Shown here piece after piece: positions 8,998 through 18,256 of a stretch of 64,000 bases of DNA (its first letter is position 1; each line of letters begins with the position of its first letter). The DNA is taken from positions 62,001 to 126,000 of the forward strand of contig JACVCD010000002.1 in the NCBI GenBank assembly GCA_016742275.1. Reading direction: 5' to 3'. A program made the translations under genes and the position numbers. The DNA is from Gemmatimonadaceae bacterium. Lineage in GTDB: Bacteria > Gemmatimonadota > Gemmatimonadetes > Gemmatimonadales > Gemmatimonadaceae. The notes below the pieces were generated by a model. The model searched no databases, was not told the DNA's origin, and worked only from the letters and a program-made list of their open reading frames with translations.

Positions 8998-11900
8998 TCA
9001 GTTGATCTGGGCTACGACCCTACGTGAAAGGTTCGCGGCGCGCTGACGAAACGTCGGCTCGCCGCGTGCCCAGGCACGTGCCACATATTCGGCGTGCACA
9101 ATGGCCGAATCGCGTCGACCAGCGGCCATGTGGGCCTGCGCCAGCAGCTCGTGCATCTCCGTGTGCGTAACGGCAATGCCATCCACCACATCACGCAAGA
9201 GCGGGCGTATCATGCGAATGGCTTCGTCCGCTTCGCCGCGCTGCAGCAGTGCGCGAGCGAGTTCAAGATTGACGCGTGAATGGTAGCCGCGAATAGGAGG
9301 CGCTACGGCTGCACGCCATTCGGTCAGCGCCTGTGAATTGTTTCCGCGCGCCCGATACATGAGGCCACGTACGTAGTGGTGCGCGCGCGTGTCTCGTACG
9401 ACTCCGCTCTGCGCGCCAGCGACTTCGATGGCCTTGAGTCGCGCCGGCAATGCGATCGTATCACCCAGCAAGGCCGTGAAGTCGGCAGCTGCTGTCAGTG
9501 AGCTGGTACGCAATCGCTGCACATTGGCGGCGTTCTCGCCAGGGCGCACGGTGCCAGCGGCCATGGAATCGAACAGTGCAATCGCTGCGCGCGTGCGGCC
9601 GGCATCATGCAGAATATGCGCGGGCAAGTACGCATGGTTGAGCGCCATGCGGCCGCCATCAACCGTGTCGCGCAGGGCACGAAAGCGATTGACCGCAGCC
9701 AGTGCTTCCTGCATGCGACCCTGATGTCGCAGAATGCTGGCCAGCTGCCACCAGCCATCGAGCCGCTGATCTGCTGTGGCCAGCGTGGTTTGCTCGCGTG
9801 CCAGGCGCTCGGCTTCTTCTAGGCGGGCGCCACGCACCAGATTGCTAATGTGACGCACAAAGCCGGACGGATACGCCGGATCGAGCGCAAGCGTACGTTC
9901 GATAGCACGATGACTCTCTTCCAGTCGTCCGGTGAAGTCGAGTACACGCGCGTAGGTTCCCCACGCTTCAGCCGACTGTGGCTGCGCATCGACCCAGCGC
10001 TTGATAGACGCCACTGCAGAATCCGGCGCGTCCTCATCCATCCATGCGCGTCCCAGCAGTTGCACCGCTTCACAGCCGTAGCAGTGTTCCGGTCGACGCG
10101 TGCGCAGCGCAATGGAGTCGAGCGCAATGGCTCGCTCGAGATACGGGCGCGCTTCTGCCGGCTGACCCAGATTGAGCCGCGCTTCGGCCGCAAACAACAG
10201 GGCCTGCGGATCCTGATTGTCGAGCGTGAGTAGCGAATCAGCCGTTTCGCGAAGTCCGGCCAACTGCATGGTGGACGCCCAACCCGCTTGAATCACCAAG
10301 CGTTCACGCATCGTGGCGCGCCGCGCGAGCCGCAGGGCACGCTCCATTTCATCGGCGAGCTCGGCGCGATTGGGATTGACGCGCGCATACTCGTATGCGG
10401 CCATGGCAAAAAGCGAGTCCTGCTTCAGTGCTTCGCCAAACAAACGACGCGCTGCTTCGAGATCGTACGAGGCATTGGCACGCAAACCTTCCGCATAGAA
10501 GCGATGCGCGGTAGCGGAGCGTGTGGTCACATCACGCACACTGCCACGCAGCGGTTCGATGCCAAAGCCATCGAGCAGTCGTGTGGTCCCGCTGTCGGCC
10601 AACGCAAACAGATCTGATGCGCGAATCGTCAGTGCTGCGAGAACGGATCCGGTTTCCACATCGACGCGGCGCAGATCAAGACGTAATTCACCATCGCCTG
10701 GATCGAACAACGCACCGTCAATCAATTCGTGCGCACCAGCGCGCCGCGCAGCGGCAATGTAGGCAGCTTCTGTGCTGTCACCCATCGCGCCCTGGTGGAG
10801 CAGTTCACTCAAACGTGCGGCGCTGACAACGCGTAGCGCTTCACTCCGTGCGAGACTGGTGGCAAGCAACGCCGCGAGCGAACGCACCGGTCCCTGTGAT
10901 GGCGTGCGGAAGTCCGAGATCAGTCCAACAGCAATGCTTGGCGGCCGATGATAACGTGGTTCGCCAGGTCCCGGCTCGTGTTCCTGCGGTGGCCAGAGTG
11001 CCCAATCGGCCACGATGAGCAATGTGGCGGCGAGCAACCACTGCATCCAGCGGGCGGGCACGGGCGCGGGTGCAGACTCGGTTGCAGGCGCAGGCACGAC
11101 ACCAGCAGACACTGCGACAGCGGGAGTTTCGACCGGAACCTCAACGATCGACTCTTCCACAACATCAGCAGCAGGCTGTGCCACCGCCAACGGAGCTACA
11201 ATCGCAACCGGTTGCGCCGGTGCTGCAACGGGCGGATTGTCGCGCAACTCCTCCGCATACGCCACCACTTCACGATCCGGCGGAAGTTCGAGCTCTTCCT
11301 GAATCAGTGTTTCGTGAATGGCGGCCTGTCGAATGGCCGCAGCCACTTCGCCATTGTTGGCCAACGCGCGCATGAGTGCGAGCGTGGCGCGCGAATCGAG
11401 CGGGTCGACCGCTGCGGCTTTGCGTCGCCACTGCACGGCATCACCAAACTGTCCATTGCGTTCTGCATCGGCCGCCAGCATTTCCACCGCGCGCAGAAAA
11501 TCGCGCTCGAGCACACGGCGTTCTTCCTCGGCCCATCTCTCAAACGCCGATGCGCCAGCGAGATGAAATCCGCCGAGAAACGGACCGGCATACAACGCGA
11601 CCGCATCAGCATGACGGCCATGCTTCAGATGTTCAGCAAACAGGCCGACGTCATGCGGCAGTAGTCCACCATCGAGACGCAATTCTTGCGTACCGACAAT
11701 GACCGCTTCATCGCCGAGGTCGCGGCGCAATGCATAGAGCGCCTGCGCGAGCGCCTTGCGACGACGTTCTTCATCGTCTTCGTCAGGCCAGAAGAGTTGC
11801 AACAGACGCGTGCGCGACACACCGCGATCACCGGCGCGTGCCAACACCGCCAGCATGGCGAGTCGCCGCTGCTGCGTCGCTGCTCCCTTGACCTCTCCTT

Positions 11901-12072
11901 CGTCGGACACCACTGCGCATCCGCCGAACGTGACGAATCGATACATGTCAATCGGAAATCGTGTGGCCGGTGCGACCGGCGCATGCGAAGGCTCAGAGGA
12001 GAGCCCGCGCGCGCCATCGCCCCATTCTCGTCGGATGTGCGTCCGAGGGGAAGTCGCGTCGGCCATCAACAT
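8998..12072 (-). CDS. SARP-like BTAD transcriptional regulator with membrane segment and TPR tail
   Basis: 1024 aa if started at the ATG at 12072, which shares one base with the upstream stop (TGATG coupling). An ATG at 11946 (MYRFVTFGGC) directly begins the domain and is a good alternative; the longer frame to 12207 lies inside the upstream gene. Order of parts: OmpR-type winged helix (VSRTRLLQLFWPDEDDEERR), bacterial transcriptional activation domain, a Pro/Ala/Val-rich linker, one membrane helix (WLLAATLLIVADWALW), a TolB-N-like domain, then TPR repeats to the end. Such proteins are abundant in Gemmatimonadota. It is last in a four-gene minus-strand operon and may control it (inference). 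Confidence 0.85.
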   Translation of the reverse strand: MLMADATSPRTHIRREWGDGARGLSSEPSHAPVAPATRFPIDMYRFVTFGGCAVVSDEGEVKGAATQQRRLAMLAVLARAGDRGVSRTRLLQLFWPDEDDEERRRKALAQALYALRRDLGDEAVIVGTQELRLDGGLLPHDVGLFAEHLKHGRHADAVALYAGPFLGGFHLAGASAFERWAEEERRVLERDFLRAVEMLAADAERNGQFGDAVQWRRKAAAVDPLDSRATLALMRALANNGEVAAAIRQAAIHETLIQEELELPPDREVVAYAEELRDNPPVAAPAQPVAIVAPLAVAQPAADVVEESIVEVPVETPAVAVSAGVVPAPATESAPAPVPARWMQWLLAATLLIVADWALWPPQEHEPGPGEPRYHRPPSIAVGLISDFRTPSQGPVRSLAALLATSLARSEALRVVSAARLSELLHQGAMGDSTEAAYIAAARRAGAHELIDGALFDPGDGELRLDLRRVDVETGSVLAALTIRASDLFALADSGTTRLLDGFGIEPLRGSVRDVTTRSATAHRFYAEGLRANASYDLEAARRLFGEALKQDSLFAMAAYEYARVNPNRAELADEMERALRLARRATMRERLVIQAGWASTMQLAGLRETADSLLTLDNQDPQALLFAAEARLNLGQPAEARPYLERAIALDSIALRTRRPEHCYGCEAVQLLGRAWMDEDAPDSAVASIKRWVDAQPQSAEAWGTYARVLDFTGRLEESHRAIERTLALDPAYPSGFVRHISNLVRGARLEEAERLAREQTTLATADQRLDGWWQLASILRHQGRMQEALAAVNRFRALRDTVDGGRMALNHAYLPAHILHDAGRTRAAIALFDSMAAGTVRPGENAANVQRLRTSSLTAAADFTALLGDTIALPARLKAIEVAGAQSGVVRDTRAHHYVRGLMYRARGNNSQALTEWRAAVAPPIRGYHSRVNLELARALLQRGEADEAIRMIRPLLRDVVDGIAVTHTEMHELLAQAHMAAGRRDSAIVHAEYVARAWARGEPTFRQRAANLSRRVVAQIN

Positions 12073-12518
12073 CAGGGGACGCCCGCAGCGGGGCTCTGAG
12101 GAACCGGAGCAGCCAGACGGCGCCACACCCGCGTGACCAGTGCCGCACGGGAATCGATGGCCGCCAACACCGAGGCCGGCGTACGATCCGGCACCACATC
12201 CCGGCACGCCCAGGCCAGTGCCTCAAGTGCCAGCCGCTGCGTTCGATCATCGACACCACTCGCCAGCCCCCAGCGCACCACTGCCACGACCAGTGGAATA
12301 GAGAGCGGATCATCGAGCTCGAGTCGAAGCAGGGCAACGAGCTTTTCGTACCAGGCGCACCACCAAGTCTCTTCTGTGGGTAGTAGCACCGGCGACACGA
12401 CAACACGCTGCAATTCGTGCATTCGCGCAACGAAGGCATCCCGCATGGGGCCTGGCACCGCATCGAGCGCTTCGCAGAGATGACGCAGTGTCGGTTGCGG
12501 TTCAGTGCTGGCTGTCAC
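12072..12518 (-). CDS. Hypothetical protein
   Basis: 148 aa, ATG start lying 17 bases inside the end of the globin gene, and its stop shares a base with the BTAD regulator start, so it is firmly inside the operon. I do not recognise a family. It is mostly helical, rich in Leu, Val, Ala and Trp, with an N-terminal acidic region and a central RLELDDPLSIPLVVAVVRWG stretch. No signal peptide or membrane helix is evident. It could be a partner of the globin or the regulator, but nothing in the sequence says which. Confidence 0.7.
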   Translation of the reverse strand: MTASTEPQPTLRHLCEALDAVPGPMRDAFVARMHELQRVVVSPVLLPTEETWWCAWYEKLVALLRLELDDPLSIPLVVAVVRWGLASGVDDRTQRLALEALAWACRDVVPDRTPASVLAAIDSRAALVTRVWRRLAAPVPQSPAAGVP

Positions 12519-12921
12519 GCGCTGCTTCCTGCATCACGGTGGCCAGCGTGACATATGCGGTGGTCCACGCCTCGCGTGCGGCGGGCGTGAAGTGTTCACC
12601 CAGCACATTGGCGAAGGTGTCGAGCAGCGCACGTCCCACCACGTCGTAGTGTGCGGCGGTCACACCGTATCCGTTGTGGCGCGCGCCGAGTGCCTGCACC
12701 GCTGGCAGTAGTCGCGAGAGGTCGTCGAGACTCTTCACGACCACGGCGAGTGTCTGCCCAAGCTTCTCCGCTTGCAACGACATGTCGCCGGCGGGGAAGA
12801 GCGCGCGCAACGACGCATCGTATTCGAACAGTCGATCATAGAACTGCGGGGCCACCGCATCGGTGGTGGCCCCCATGAGGTTCCACGTCGACCGGATCGT
12901 GGCGATCTGGTCGGCGGTCAT
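12502..12921 (-). CDS. Single-domain globin (flavohaemoglobin/Vgb type)
   Basis: 139 aa. The proximal haem ligand lies in LGARHNGYGV, the F-helix pattern of bacterial haemoglobins and the globin domain of flavohaemoglobin. A Gln in EKLGQTLAVVV occupies the distal E-helix region. The end matches a usual globin H helix and there is no reductase domain, so it needs a separate reductase. Such proteins bind oxygen or handle nitric oxide. The start is 2 bases after the stop of the upstream surface protein gene and the gene overlaps the following unknown gene by 17 bases. Confidence 0.9.
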   Translation of the reverse strand: MTADQIATIRSTWNLMGATTDAVAPQFYDRLFEYDASLRALFPAGDMSLQAEKLGQTLAVVVKSLDDLSRLLPAVQALGARHNGYGVTAAHYDVVGRALLDTFANVLGEHFTPAAREAWTTAYVTLATVMQEAARDSQH

Positions 12922-12923
12922 GA

Positions 12924-14633
12924 TCAGCGACTCCGCGGTGCGGTATGCGACGCGTTCTGCGTTGCGCTATTGCCCGCGAGCTGCGCAATCATGGCTTCGA
13001 GCTGCGCAAGACGCGCGGCCATGGCGGCGTTCTCTTCACGCAGCGCCATCACTTCGGTCTTGAGCGAACGCGTGCGGTTGTCGAGCGCCTTCACACCGGC
13101 GATGGCCACACCATCGATGTCGACCGTGCTGATGGCCTTGTCGGTGTCACCGAGATTGAAGGCCGCGCGGAACGCCTGCGCCGTCGGGCCCATGTGGCGC
13201 GTGGTCGTGTCTTCGGCGGTGTAGTTCCAGGTGTACACCGGCATCGCGGCCAGCTTGCTCAATACCGATTCACCATCGACGGCCCGGAAGTTGGCCTTCT
13301 TGGTGGAGTCGGAGGTGTTGGTCCAGACGCCGCCGGTCGTGAGATACGCCCCCGAACTTGTTTCGATGAGTCGACCCACTGTCGCAGTTGACGGTCCACC
13401 CGTACCCAGAAAGAAGCGATCCGCGCGCACGACGAAGTGGCCGTCCTGCTGGGCGTTCACTGTACCGCCTAGTGTGGAAGCGTCGATAACCATAGCGTTC
13501 TTCTTGCCATTGGTGTTGGCACCCTTGCCGATCGCGATGCTGCCTTCACCGGACGCGGTTCCGCGAAATGCCAGGGATGAGTTGCCCGATGCAATGCCAT
13601 GAATCGCCGTCGAATTGCTCGCGGAGGCGCTTCCGGAACCGAGCATGATTGACGAATGCCCAGTTGCATAGGCACCCGGTCCGAGCGCGAGGCTATAGGC
13701 ACCACTCGCCGTGCCTCTCCAGGCCAGTGCGTCTGCTCCACTGGCAACTCCACTGGTGAGGGCCATCGCACCAACACCCGTCGCTTGGGCATAGCCACCC
13801 AATGCAATGCTGCCTGAGTTCGTAGCCGAAGAGTTCGATCCCACGGCAACGCTATGGAGGCCCGAAGCGGTGGCATAGGCGGTTGCCGCGAACGAGGCCC
13901 AGCCCGAGGCTTCGTTATTGTCGCCAAATGAAGCGGACGCACCACCGATCTTTGCTGCGGTCCAGCCACCAACGCCATCGAATCCCGTGCGCAATGCGCC
14001 GTAGCCGCCGGCCCAGAGCAGAGCGGGCCCGCTGCCGGCATTGAGGGGGGCGGCATTCACACCGTTGGGGTTCACGACAGCAAATCCAGTGGACTGCCGC
14101 ACACCATTCGACAGCAGATACTGGGTGTGGTCGTCATCGCCCAGTCCGGTCAACGCACCGTGATCGCTCACGCCACCAGCGCCCCCACCCGCCGCCACGG
14201 TCTTCGCCTCCCACTGCTGCGCGCTGGCATTCCACGTCAGCACCTGCCCATCGGTCGGCGGTGTAGCGGCCAACGCACGGCCGAGCAGCTTGCCAACGGT
14301 CAGGTTGCTGAACACACCGGTCACATCGCCGGCGGCATTGTCGGTGTTCTTGACCGCATTCTGCAGCGCGGCTACAGCCTCGGCGCCGTCGGTCCAGCTG
14401 AACGCCACATGCGTAGGCTGCAGACAATTCTGCGGCGTGCTCGTGGCCTTGATCCGGTAGACCGTACCGGACGCCGGCACATAGCAGGCATGAATGACCG
14501 TCTGCGCTTCGGCCGGCGTCGCGGCGGCGAGACCCAGCGCGGCCAGCAGCGCCGCCGCATACGAATGAATGGAGCGGCGGAACGAGGGGCAAGCCGACAT
14601 CGGCGTGCTCGAGGACATCAAATAGAAAGACAT
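12924..14633 (-). CDS. Secreted surface protein with YadA-like head repeats and C-terminal S74 chaperone domain
   Basis: 569 aa. A signal peptide ends near ATPAEAQT; starts at 14618 or 14600 would leave a more typical signal n-region. The middle holds repeats of the trimeric YadA-head type (SVAVGSNSSATNSGSIALGG and relatives, roughly one per 14 residues). The C-terminal 150 residues look like the S74 intramolecular chaperone: SDSTKKANFRAVDGESVLSK, VYTWNYT, HMGPTAQAFRAAF and a final coiled coil. S74 domains assist trimerisation and cut themselves off in phage tail spikes. First gene of the operon with globin and BTAD regulator. It lacks a YadA anchor. Confidence 0.85.
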   Translation of the reverse strand: MSFYLMSSSTPMSACPSFRRSIHSYAAALLAALGLAAATPAEAQTVIHACYVPASGTVYRIKATSTPQNCLQPTHVAFSWTDGAEAVAALQNAVKNTDNAAGDVTGVFSNLTVGKLLGRALAATPPTDGQVLTWNASAQQWEAKTVAAGGGAGGVSDHGALTGLGDDDHTQYLLSNGVRQSTGFAVVNPNGVNAAPLNAGSGPALLWAGGYGALRTGFDGVGGWTAAKIGGASASFGDNNEASGWASFAATAYATASGLHSVAVGSNSSATNSGSIALGGYAQATGVGAMALTSGVASGADALAWRGTASGAYSLALGPGAYATGHSSIMLGSGSASASNSTAIHGIASGNSSLAFRGTASGEGSIAIGKGANTNGKKNAMVIDASTLGGTVNAQQDGHFVVRADRFFLGTGGPSTATVGRLIETSSGAYLTTGGVWTNTSDSTKKANFRAVDGESVLSKLAAMPVYTWNYTAEDTTTRHMGPTAQAFRAAFNLGDTDKAISTVDIDGVAIAGVKALDNRTRSLKTEVMALREENAAMAARLAQLEAMIAQLAGNSATQNASHTAPRSR

Positions 14634-14742
14634 GGGAGTGTGTTCGAGTTGTGGTTGGTCGACTCGGCCGGATAGCCGTGGTGGATGCGGGACAAGCTCG
14701 AAACCGCCCTCGCCTGCCGATCACTTGCGGTCAAAACGCCCG

Positions 14743-14780
14743 GGTGACGGTCAGGTGATGCGCAGGTGATCGCCGGGAGA
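14743..14780. promoter_or_regulatory. Four GGTGA-type direct repeats at exact 11-bp spacing (possible SARP/BTAD site)
   Basis: GGTGA occurs at 14743, 14754 and 14765, and GGAGA at 14776: four steps of exactly 11 bp. SARP regulators with an OmpR-type winged helix bind short direct repeats with 11-bp period, and a regulator of this kind is encoded in the divergent operon starting at 14633. I cannot place a convincing -10 next to it on either strand. The 14634-15006 gap shows nothing else I can name. Confidence 0.4.
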
Positions 14781-15006
14781 CCCCCGAAAGGAGCTTGATG
14801 GCGTGGAAACGGGCCGGTAGAGGCGCAATGGCGCGCCGGATCGAACCCGTCCCTCATCAACGTCATTCATTCCAACTTTCACATAGCTGAGGTCTCAGGT
14901 CATGACACCCCTACAGGTCGGCGACGTCGCCGCGAATGCGCAAGCACACGAGCACACGCAGGCGCTGGTTCACCCATTGGTCCACCATCATCAGTTGCAG
15001 TTTCAG

Positions 15007-15387
15007 ATGCAGCACCGTCGACTGGCGGTCGCGCTGCTGCTCGTCACCTCGTCCATGGCCGCGTGCACGGATGCGTCGCCCGCCGCCCCTTCATTTGAAG
15101 CGGCCGATGCTGCCCAGATGAGCCCGGTCCTGGTGGCCGTCGTGGACGACGCCACCAGCCGGCTGCTGGCCGGTCTTCCCACGGACTCGCCGGTTCAGAC
15201 GGCCTTCGGCGCGCTGCGTTCGGCGCTGGCATCGCATGACACGCCGGCCGCCCTCAGGGCCGCGGCCGACGCTCAACTGGCGCTCGATTTCTCACAGGCC
15301 GCGCATTCAATAGATGCGGCCGACCGCGACGCGCTCGCACTGCAACTCAGTGTGGTGCGTGCCCAGCTGGCCCCCGAGGCCCGCTGA
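15007..15387 (+). CDS. Small predicted lipoprotein
   Basis: I start at the ATG at 15007 because it gives a classic lipoprotein signal: MQHRRLAVALLLVTSSMAAC, with the lipobox Cys at residue 20. The longer frame from 14902 adds a His-rich tail with no signal character. The mature part of about 107 residues is Ala- and Leu-rich, probably helical, with no family I recognise. The stop is two bases before the PEP-CTERM gene, so the two are probably co-transcribed. Confidence 0.65.
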   Translation: MQHRRLAVALLLVTSSMAACTDASPAAPSFEAADAAQMSPVLVAVVDDATSRLLAGLPTDSPVQTAFGALRSALASHDTPAALRAAADAQLALDFSQAAHSIDAADRDALALQLSVVRAQLAPEAR

Positions 15388-15389
15388 TC

Positions 15390-16352
15390 ATGCGACATCT
15401 CGTCCAGGCACTCCTCAGCACGCTCAATGTCGAGCTGCGTGTATGGGGAGTGGCTGCCGTGCTCGGGAGCAGCGCGCTGGCCGGTTCGGCGCTGCTCCCT
15501 GGGCAGGTGGCTCAGGCGCAGACATTCACCCGTGACTTCACGGTGTGTTTCAGCAGCGGGGTGCAGTCGTGCACGTGGTTGTCGCTCACGACGACCGCGT
15601 TCTTCGACAATGGCAACACGCGCATTGGTACGGCGGTCGATGTGTACGTCAAGCACAACGAAGGTAGTGCACCGGATGCGGCCGTGATGAGCGCACTCAC
15701 CGGCTTCTACTTCGCGTACGCCGGTGGTGTGGTTGCGCCGGTGAGTGGCGCCGATGTGTCCGATGAATCCGGACTCGTTGCGCCGCTGGTGTTGCCGGAA
15801 GGCGACTACTCCTCGCCGTATCCGCTCAATGCCGGTGGTTGGTCGCAGATGGCGCGCAGCAGCACGACGACTTCGGGCACGCCGACATTCGATACCTATC
15901 TGTCATTCACCAATGCGCTCACGGCTTACGATGACGTGAGCGGTACGACCACCTCGCAGTACATCGGCGGATGTGGTGTGGGCGCAGCCAATGGTGCCAT
16001 CGATCCGGTGTACACCACGGAGATGTGGACCTGCGGTGAAGGCAGCTACTGGTTCACCACATTCACCAGTGCATGGTTTGATGCAAATCAGATCAATACG
16101 GTGGGTGTGACCACGTATGGGATCTTCGCCGGTGCCGACTATGGCGTGGCGGCATTCTGTGATCGACATCTCGACACGAACACCAGTGTCGGCGATGCCG
16201 ATGGCACATTCATGAATTTTGGCGACGTGTGCTCGCCGGGCGGTGAAGATCCGCCACCGACTACGGTGCCTGAGCCGAGTAGTGCTGGCTTGATGGCGGT
16301 TGGTTTTGTGTGTCTGGCGCGACAGGCATCGCGGAGGCTTCGTGTTGCATAA
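15390..16352 (+). CDS. PEP-CTERM sorting-domain exported protein
   Basis: 320 aa. The N-terminus has a long hydrophobic signal ending near GQVAQAQT. The C-terminus has VPEPSSAGLMAVGFV followed by RQASRRLRVA: the PEP motif, a hydrophobic stretch and a basic tail that define exosortase (EpsH) substrates. The body is Thr/Ser/Gly-rich and beta-strand-like, with two Cys near the start and a few later (GGCGVG, MWTCGEG). Such proteins are processed at the cell envelope and often relate to exopolysaccharide. No exosortase gene is in the window. Confidence 0.85.
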   Translation: MRHLVQALLSTLNVELRVWGVAAVLGSSALAGSALLPGQVAQAQTFTRDFTVCFSSGVQSCTWLSLTTTAFFDNGNTRIGTAVDVYVKHNEGSAPDAAVMSALTGFYFAYAGGVVAPVSGADVSDESGLVAPLVLPEGDYSSPYPLNAGGWSQMARSSTTTSGTPTFDTYLSFTNALTAYDDVSGTTTSQYIGGCGVGAANGAIDPVYTTEMWTCGEGSYWFTTFTSAWFDANQINTVGVTTYGIFAGADYGVAAFCDRHLDTNTSVGDADGTFMNFGDVCSPGGEDPPPTTVPEPSSAGLMAVGFVCLARQASRRLRVA

Positions 16353-17763
16353 ACAACTTGCCGCGATGACTGCCGCTGCATCCATGTGGAGTGCAACGCC
16401 CGCGCACGCGATGCGGATACAACAGAAACCGTCCGCGCAGGTATGCCAGGCCGTACCACAACGCATGCGCGCAGCGCGTGTGCACATGATCGACACGGCG
16501 CGTGTGCTGCGCGTGGACACGGTGCCTGTGCCAACTCCCGCAGCAGGGCAGGTACTCGTTCGTGTGCACGCGGCCAGTGTAAATCCGGTGGACTGGAAGC
16601 TGCAGGACGAAGGTTCACTCAAACCACTCTCCATTCCCGGCGGAGACTTTGCTGGCGAAGTCGTAGCGGTCGGCGCCGGTGTACGCACATTGCGATGCGG
16701 CGATCTCGTGGCAGGCACGGTAGATCAGGTGGCGCAGGGCGGGAGCTATGCTGAATACATAGTCGCCCCACTCGATGCGATCGTGAAGAAGCCGACCACG
16801 TACAGCATGCAGGAAGCGGCGGCGTATCCCACGGTCGCCATTGCGGCGTGGCGATTCCTCATTGCCGGCGCGAATGTGCAACGCGGCGAACGGGTACTGG
16901 TGCATGGTGCGTCAGGTGGTGTGGGCTCCATGGTGGTGCAGATCGCCAGCGCACGTGGTGCGCGGGTCATTGGCACGGCCTCAGCGCGCAATCATGCGTA
17001 TGTGCAGTCATTGGGCGCAGACAGTGTCATTGACTACACCACCACACCATTCGAGAAGGTGGTGCGCAATGCCGATGTCGTTGTCGATGCGGTGGGTGGT
17101 GAAACACTCGCACGATCGTACGGTGTGTTGCGCACCGGTGGACGACTGGTTTCGGCGGGTGGCAGTGTGAATCAGGCGCAGTGTGCGGCGGCGCGCATCG
17201 TGTGTCCTGCGCGTGCGCCGTGGGATGTGCAGCGCGGTTTGCAGTTCGTGGCGCCACTCATCGCCGAAGGCAAACTCAAGGTGCACGTAGACAGCGTGTA
17301 TCCACTCTCGGCCATCATGGCTGCGCAGCAACACAGTCGCAGTGGTCGCACCCGTGGCAAGGTGGTGGTGAGCATGGAGGCCGAGGCGGTTTCGGCGGCC
17401 ATGGTGCCCATCAATGCGTATCTGGAAGGACATGCCACGGGTCGTGCCGCCGCATTCGAGCGCGCCTTTGCCGACGATGCCATGCTGGTTGGCATCAAGG
17501 ACGGTCAGTATCGCCAATGGCCGGCACACGACTATGTACGGCAGTCGTCGAGCGGACGCGCACCGGCTGACGAAGCGCTCCGTCGGAGGCGCGTGGAGTC
17601 ACTGCACGTGACGGGCAAGGTGGCCACGGCCGTGATTGCGCTCGACTATCCCGACATGATTGCACGCGACCACATGACGCTGCTCGAGCGGAATGGCGAA
17701 TGGCGCATTGTGGTAAAGGCCTACGACGCCTTCACCCCTGCGGCGCCAGCCAAGCAACCGTAG
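16342..17763 (+). CDS. Quinone oxidoreductase-type MDR dehydrogenase fused to an NTF2/SnoaL-like domain, with signal-like N-terminus
   Basis: About 473 aa from GTG 16342 (TTG 16345 is equally possible; GGAGG at 16333-16337 suits both). The first residues look like a short signal (LAAMTAAASMWSATPAHA). Residues about 45-355 are a zinc-less medium-chain dehydrogenase: SVNPVDWKLQ, GGDFAGEVVAVGAGV, HGASGGVGSMVVQIA, DYTTTPFEK. The last 120 residues (INAYLEGHATGRAAAFERAF to RIVVKAYDAF) form an NTF2-like fold of the lumazine-binding/SnoaL type. An NADP-dependent enzyme outside the cytoplasm would be unusual, so either the signal is not used or cofactor is supplied otherwise. It overlaps the PEP-CTERM gene by 11 bases. 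Confidence 0.8.
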   Translation: MLHKQLAAMTAAASMWSATPAHAMRIQQKPSAQVCQAVPQRMRAARVHMIDTARVLRVDTVPVPTPAAGQVLVRVHAASVNPVDWKLQDEGSLKPLSIPGGDFAGEVVAVGAGVRTLRCGDLVAGTVDQVAQGGSYAEYIVAPLDAIVKKPTTYSMQEAAAYPTVAIAAWRFLIAGANVQRGERVLVHGASGGVGSMVVQIASARGARVIGTASARNHAYVQSLGADSVIDYTTTPFEKVVRNADVVVDAVGGETLARSYGVLRTGGRLVSAGGSVNQAQCAAARIVCPARAPWDVQRGLQFVAPLIAEGKLKVHVDSVYPLSAIMAAQQHSRSGRTRGKVVVSMEAEAVSAAMVPINAYLEGHATGRAAAFERAFADDAMLVGIKDGQYRQWPAHDYVRQSSSGRAPADEALRRRRVESLHVTGKVATAVIALDYPDMIARDHMTLLERNGEWRIVVKAYDAFTPAAPAKQP

Positions 17764-17850
17764 GCTGAGGTGGGACTGGTGCGAACCTCGGGGCGCGTGA
17801 ATCGTTCACCCGCCCCGTTTCGCATTCTTTCCCAGTCACTCTGCGCACCC

Positions 17851-18204
17851 ATGTCCGGCGCCCTGCTTCGCACCATCCTGCTACTCACGCTTTCGAATGT
17901 CTTCATGACCTATGCGTGGTATGGGCACCTCAAGGAACTGAGTGGGCGACCCTGGATTCTGGCGGCGCTCGTCAGCTGGGGTATCGCGCTGTTCGAGTAT
18001 TTGCTGCAGGTGCCGGCCAATCGGGCGGGCTACACGGTGATGACCCTGCCGCAGCTCAAGATGCTGCAGGAGGCCATCGCCCTGACGGTCTTTGTCCCCT
18101 TCGCCGTGTTCTACATGAAGCAGCCGGTGAAGCTGGACTTTCTTTGGGCGGGGCTATGCATCATGGGAGCGATGTATTTCATGTTTCGCGGGTCGGCGAG
18201 CTGA
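17851..18204 (+). CDS. DMT family protein (DUF486)
   Basis: 117 aa from the ATG at 17851; the frame from 17770 adds an unconvincing basic leader. Four hydrophobic helices fill the protein (LLRTILLLTLSNVFMTYAWY through FLWAGLCIMGAMYFMFRG), as in the DUF486 family of small membrane proteins distantly related to drug/metabolite transporters. The sequences VPANRAGY and LPQLKMLQEAI are typical of the family. The physiological substrate is unknown. Confidence 0.85.
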   Translation: MSGALLRTILLLTLSNVFMTYAWYGHLKELSGRPWILAALVSWGIALFEYLLQVPANRAGYTVMTLPQLKMLQEAIALTVFVPFAVFYMKQPVKLDFLWAGLCIMGAMYFMFRGSAS

Positions 18205-18216
18205 CGCCGACGTGAT

Positions 18217-18237
18217 TCACTTGACAGTGTTAAGTGA
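18217..18237. promoter_or_regulatory. TetR-type operator over the tetR promoter
   Basis: A 21-bp near-perfect palindrome, TCACTT-n-ACA-n-TGT-n-AAGTGA. It contains a consensus -35 (TTGACA, 18221-18226), followed after 17 bp by TACCAT (18244-18249). Transcription would begin almost on the ATG at 18257, so the mRNA may be leaderless. Placement on the -35 predicts autorepression. A related half-conserved site lies at 19005-19025. Confidence 0.7.
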
Positions 18238-18256
18238 CTGACGTACCATTCAAGAT

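Noticed and set aside
8998-12207. Start of the BTAD regulator at 12207
   Set aside because: The first 45 codons lie inside the upstream gene, and the TGATG coupling at 12072 is more natural.
13469-14056. Minus-strand second-frame ORF inside the S74 surface protein gene
   Set aside because: Low-complexity shadow frame inside a strongly supported gene.
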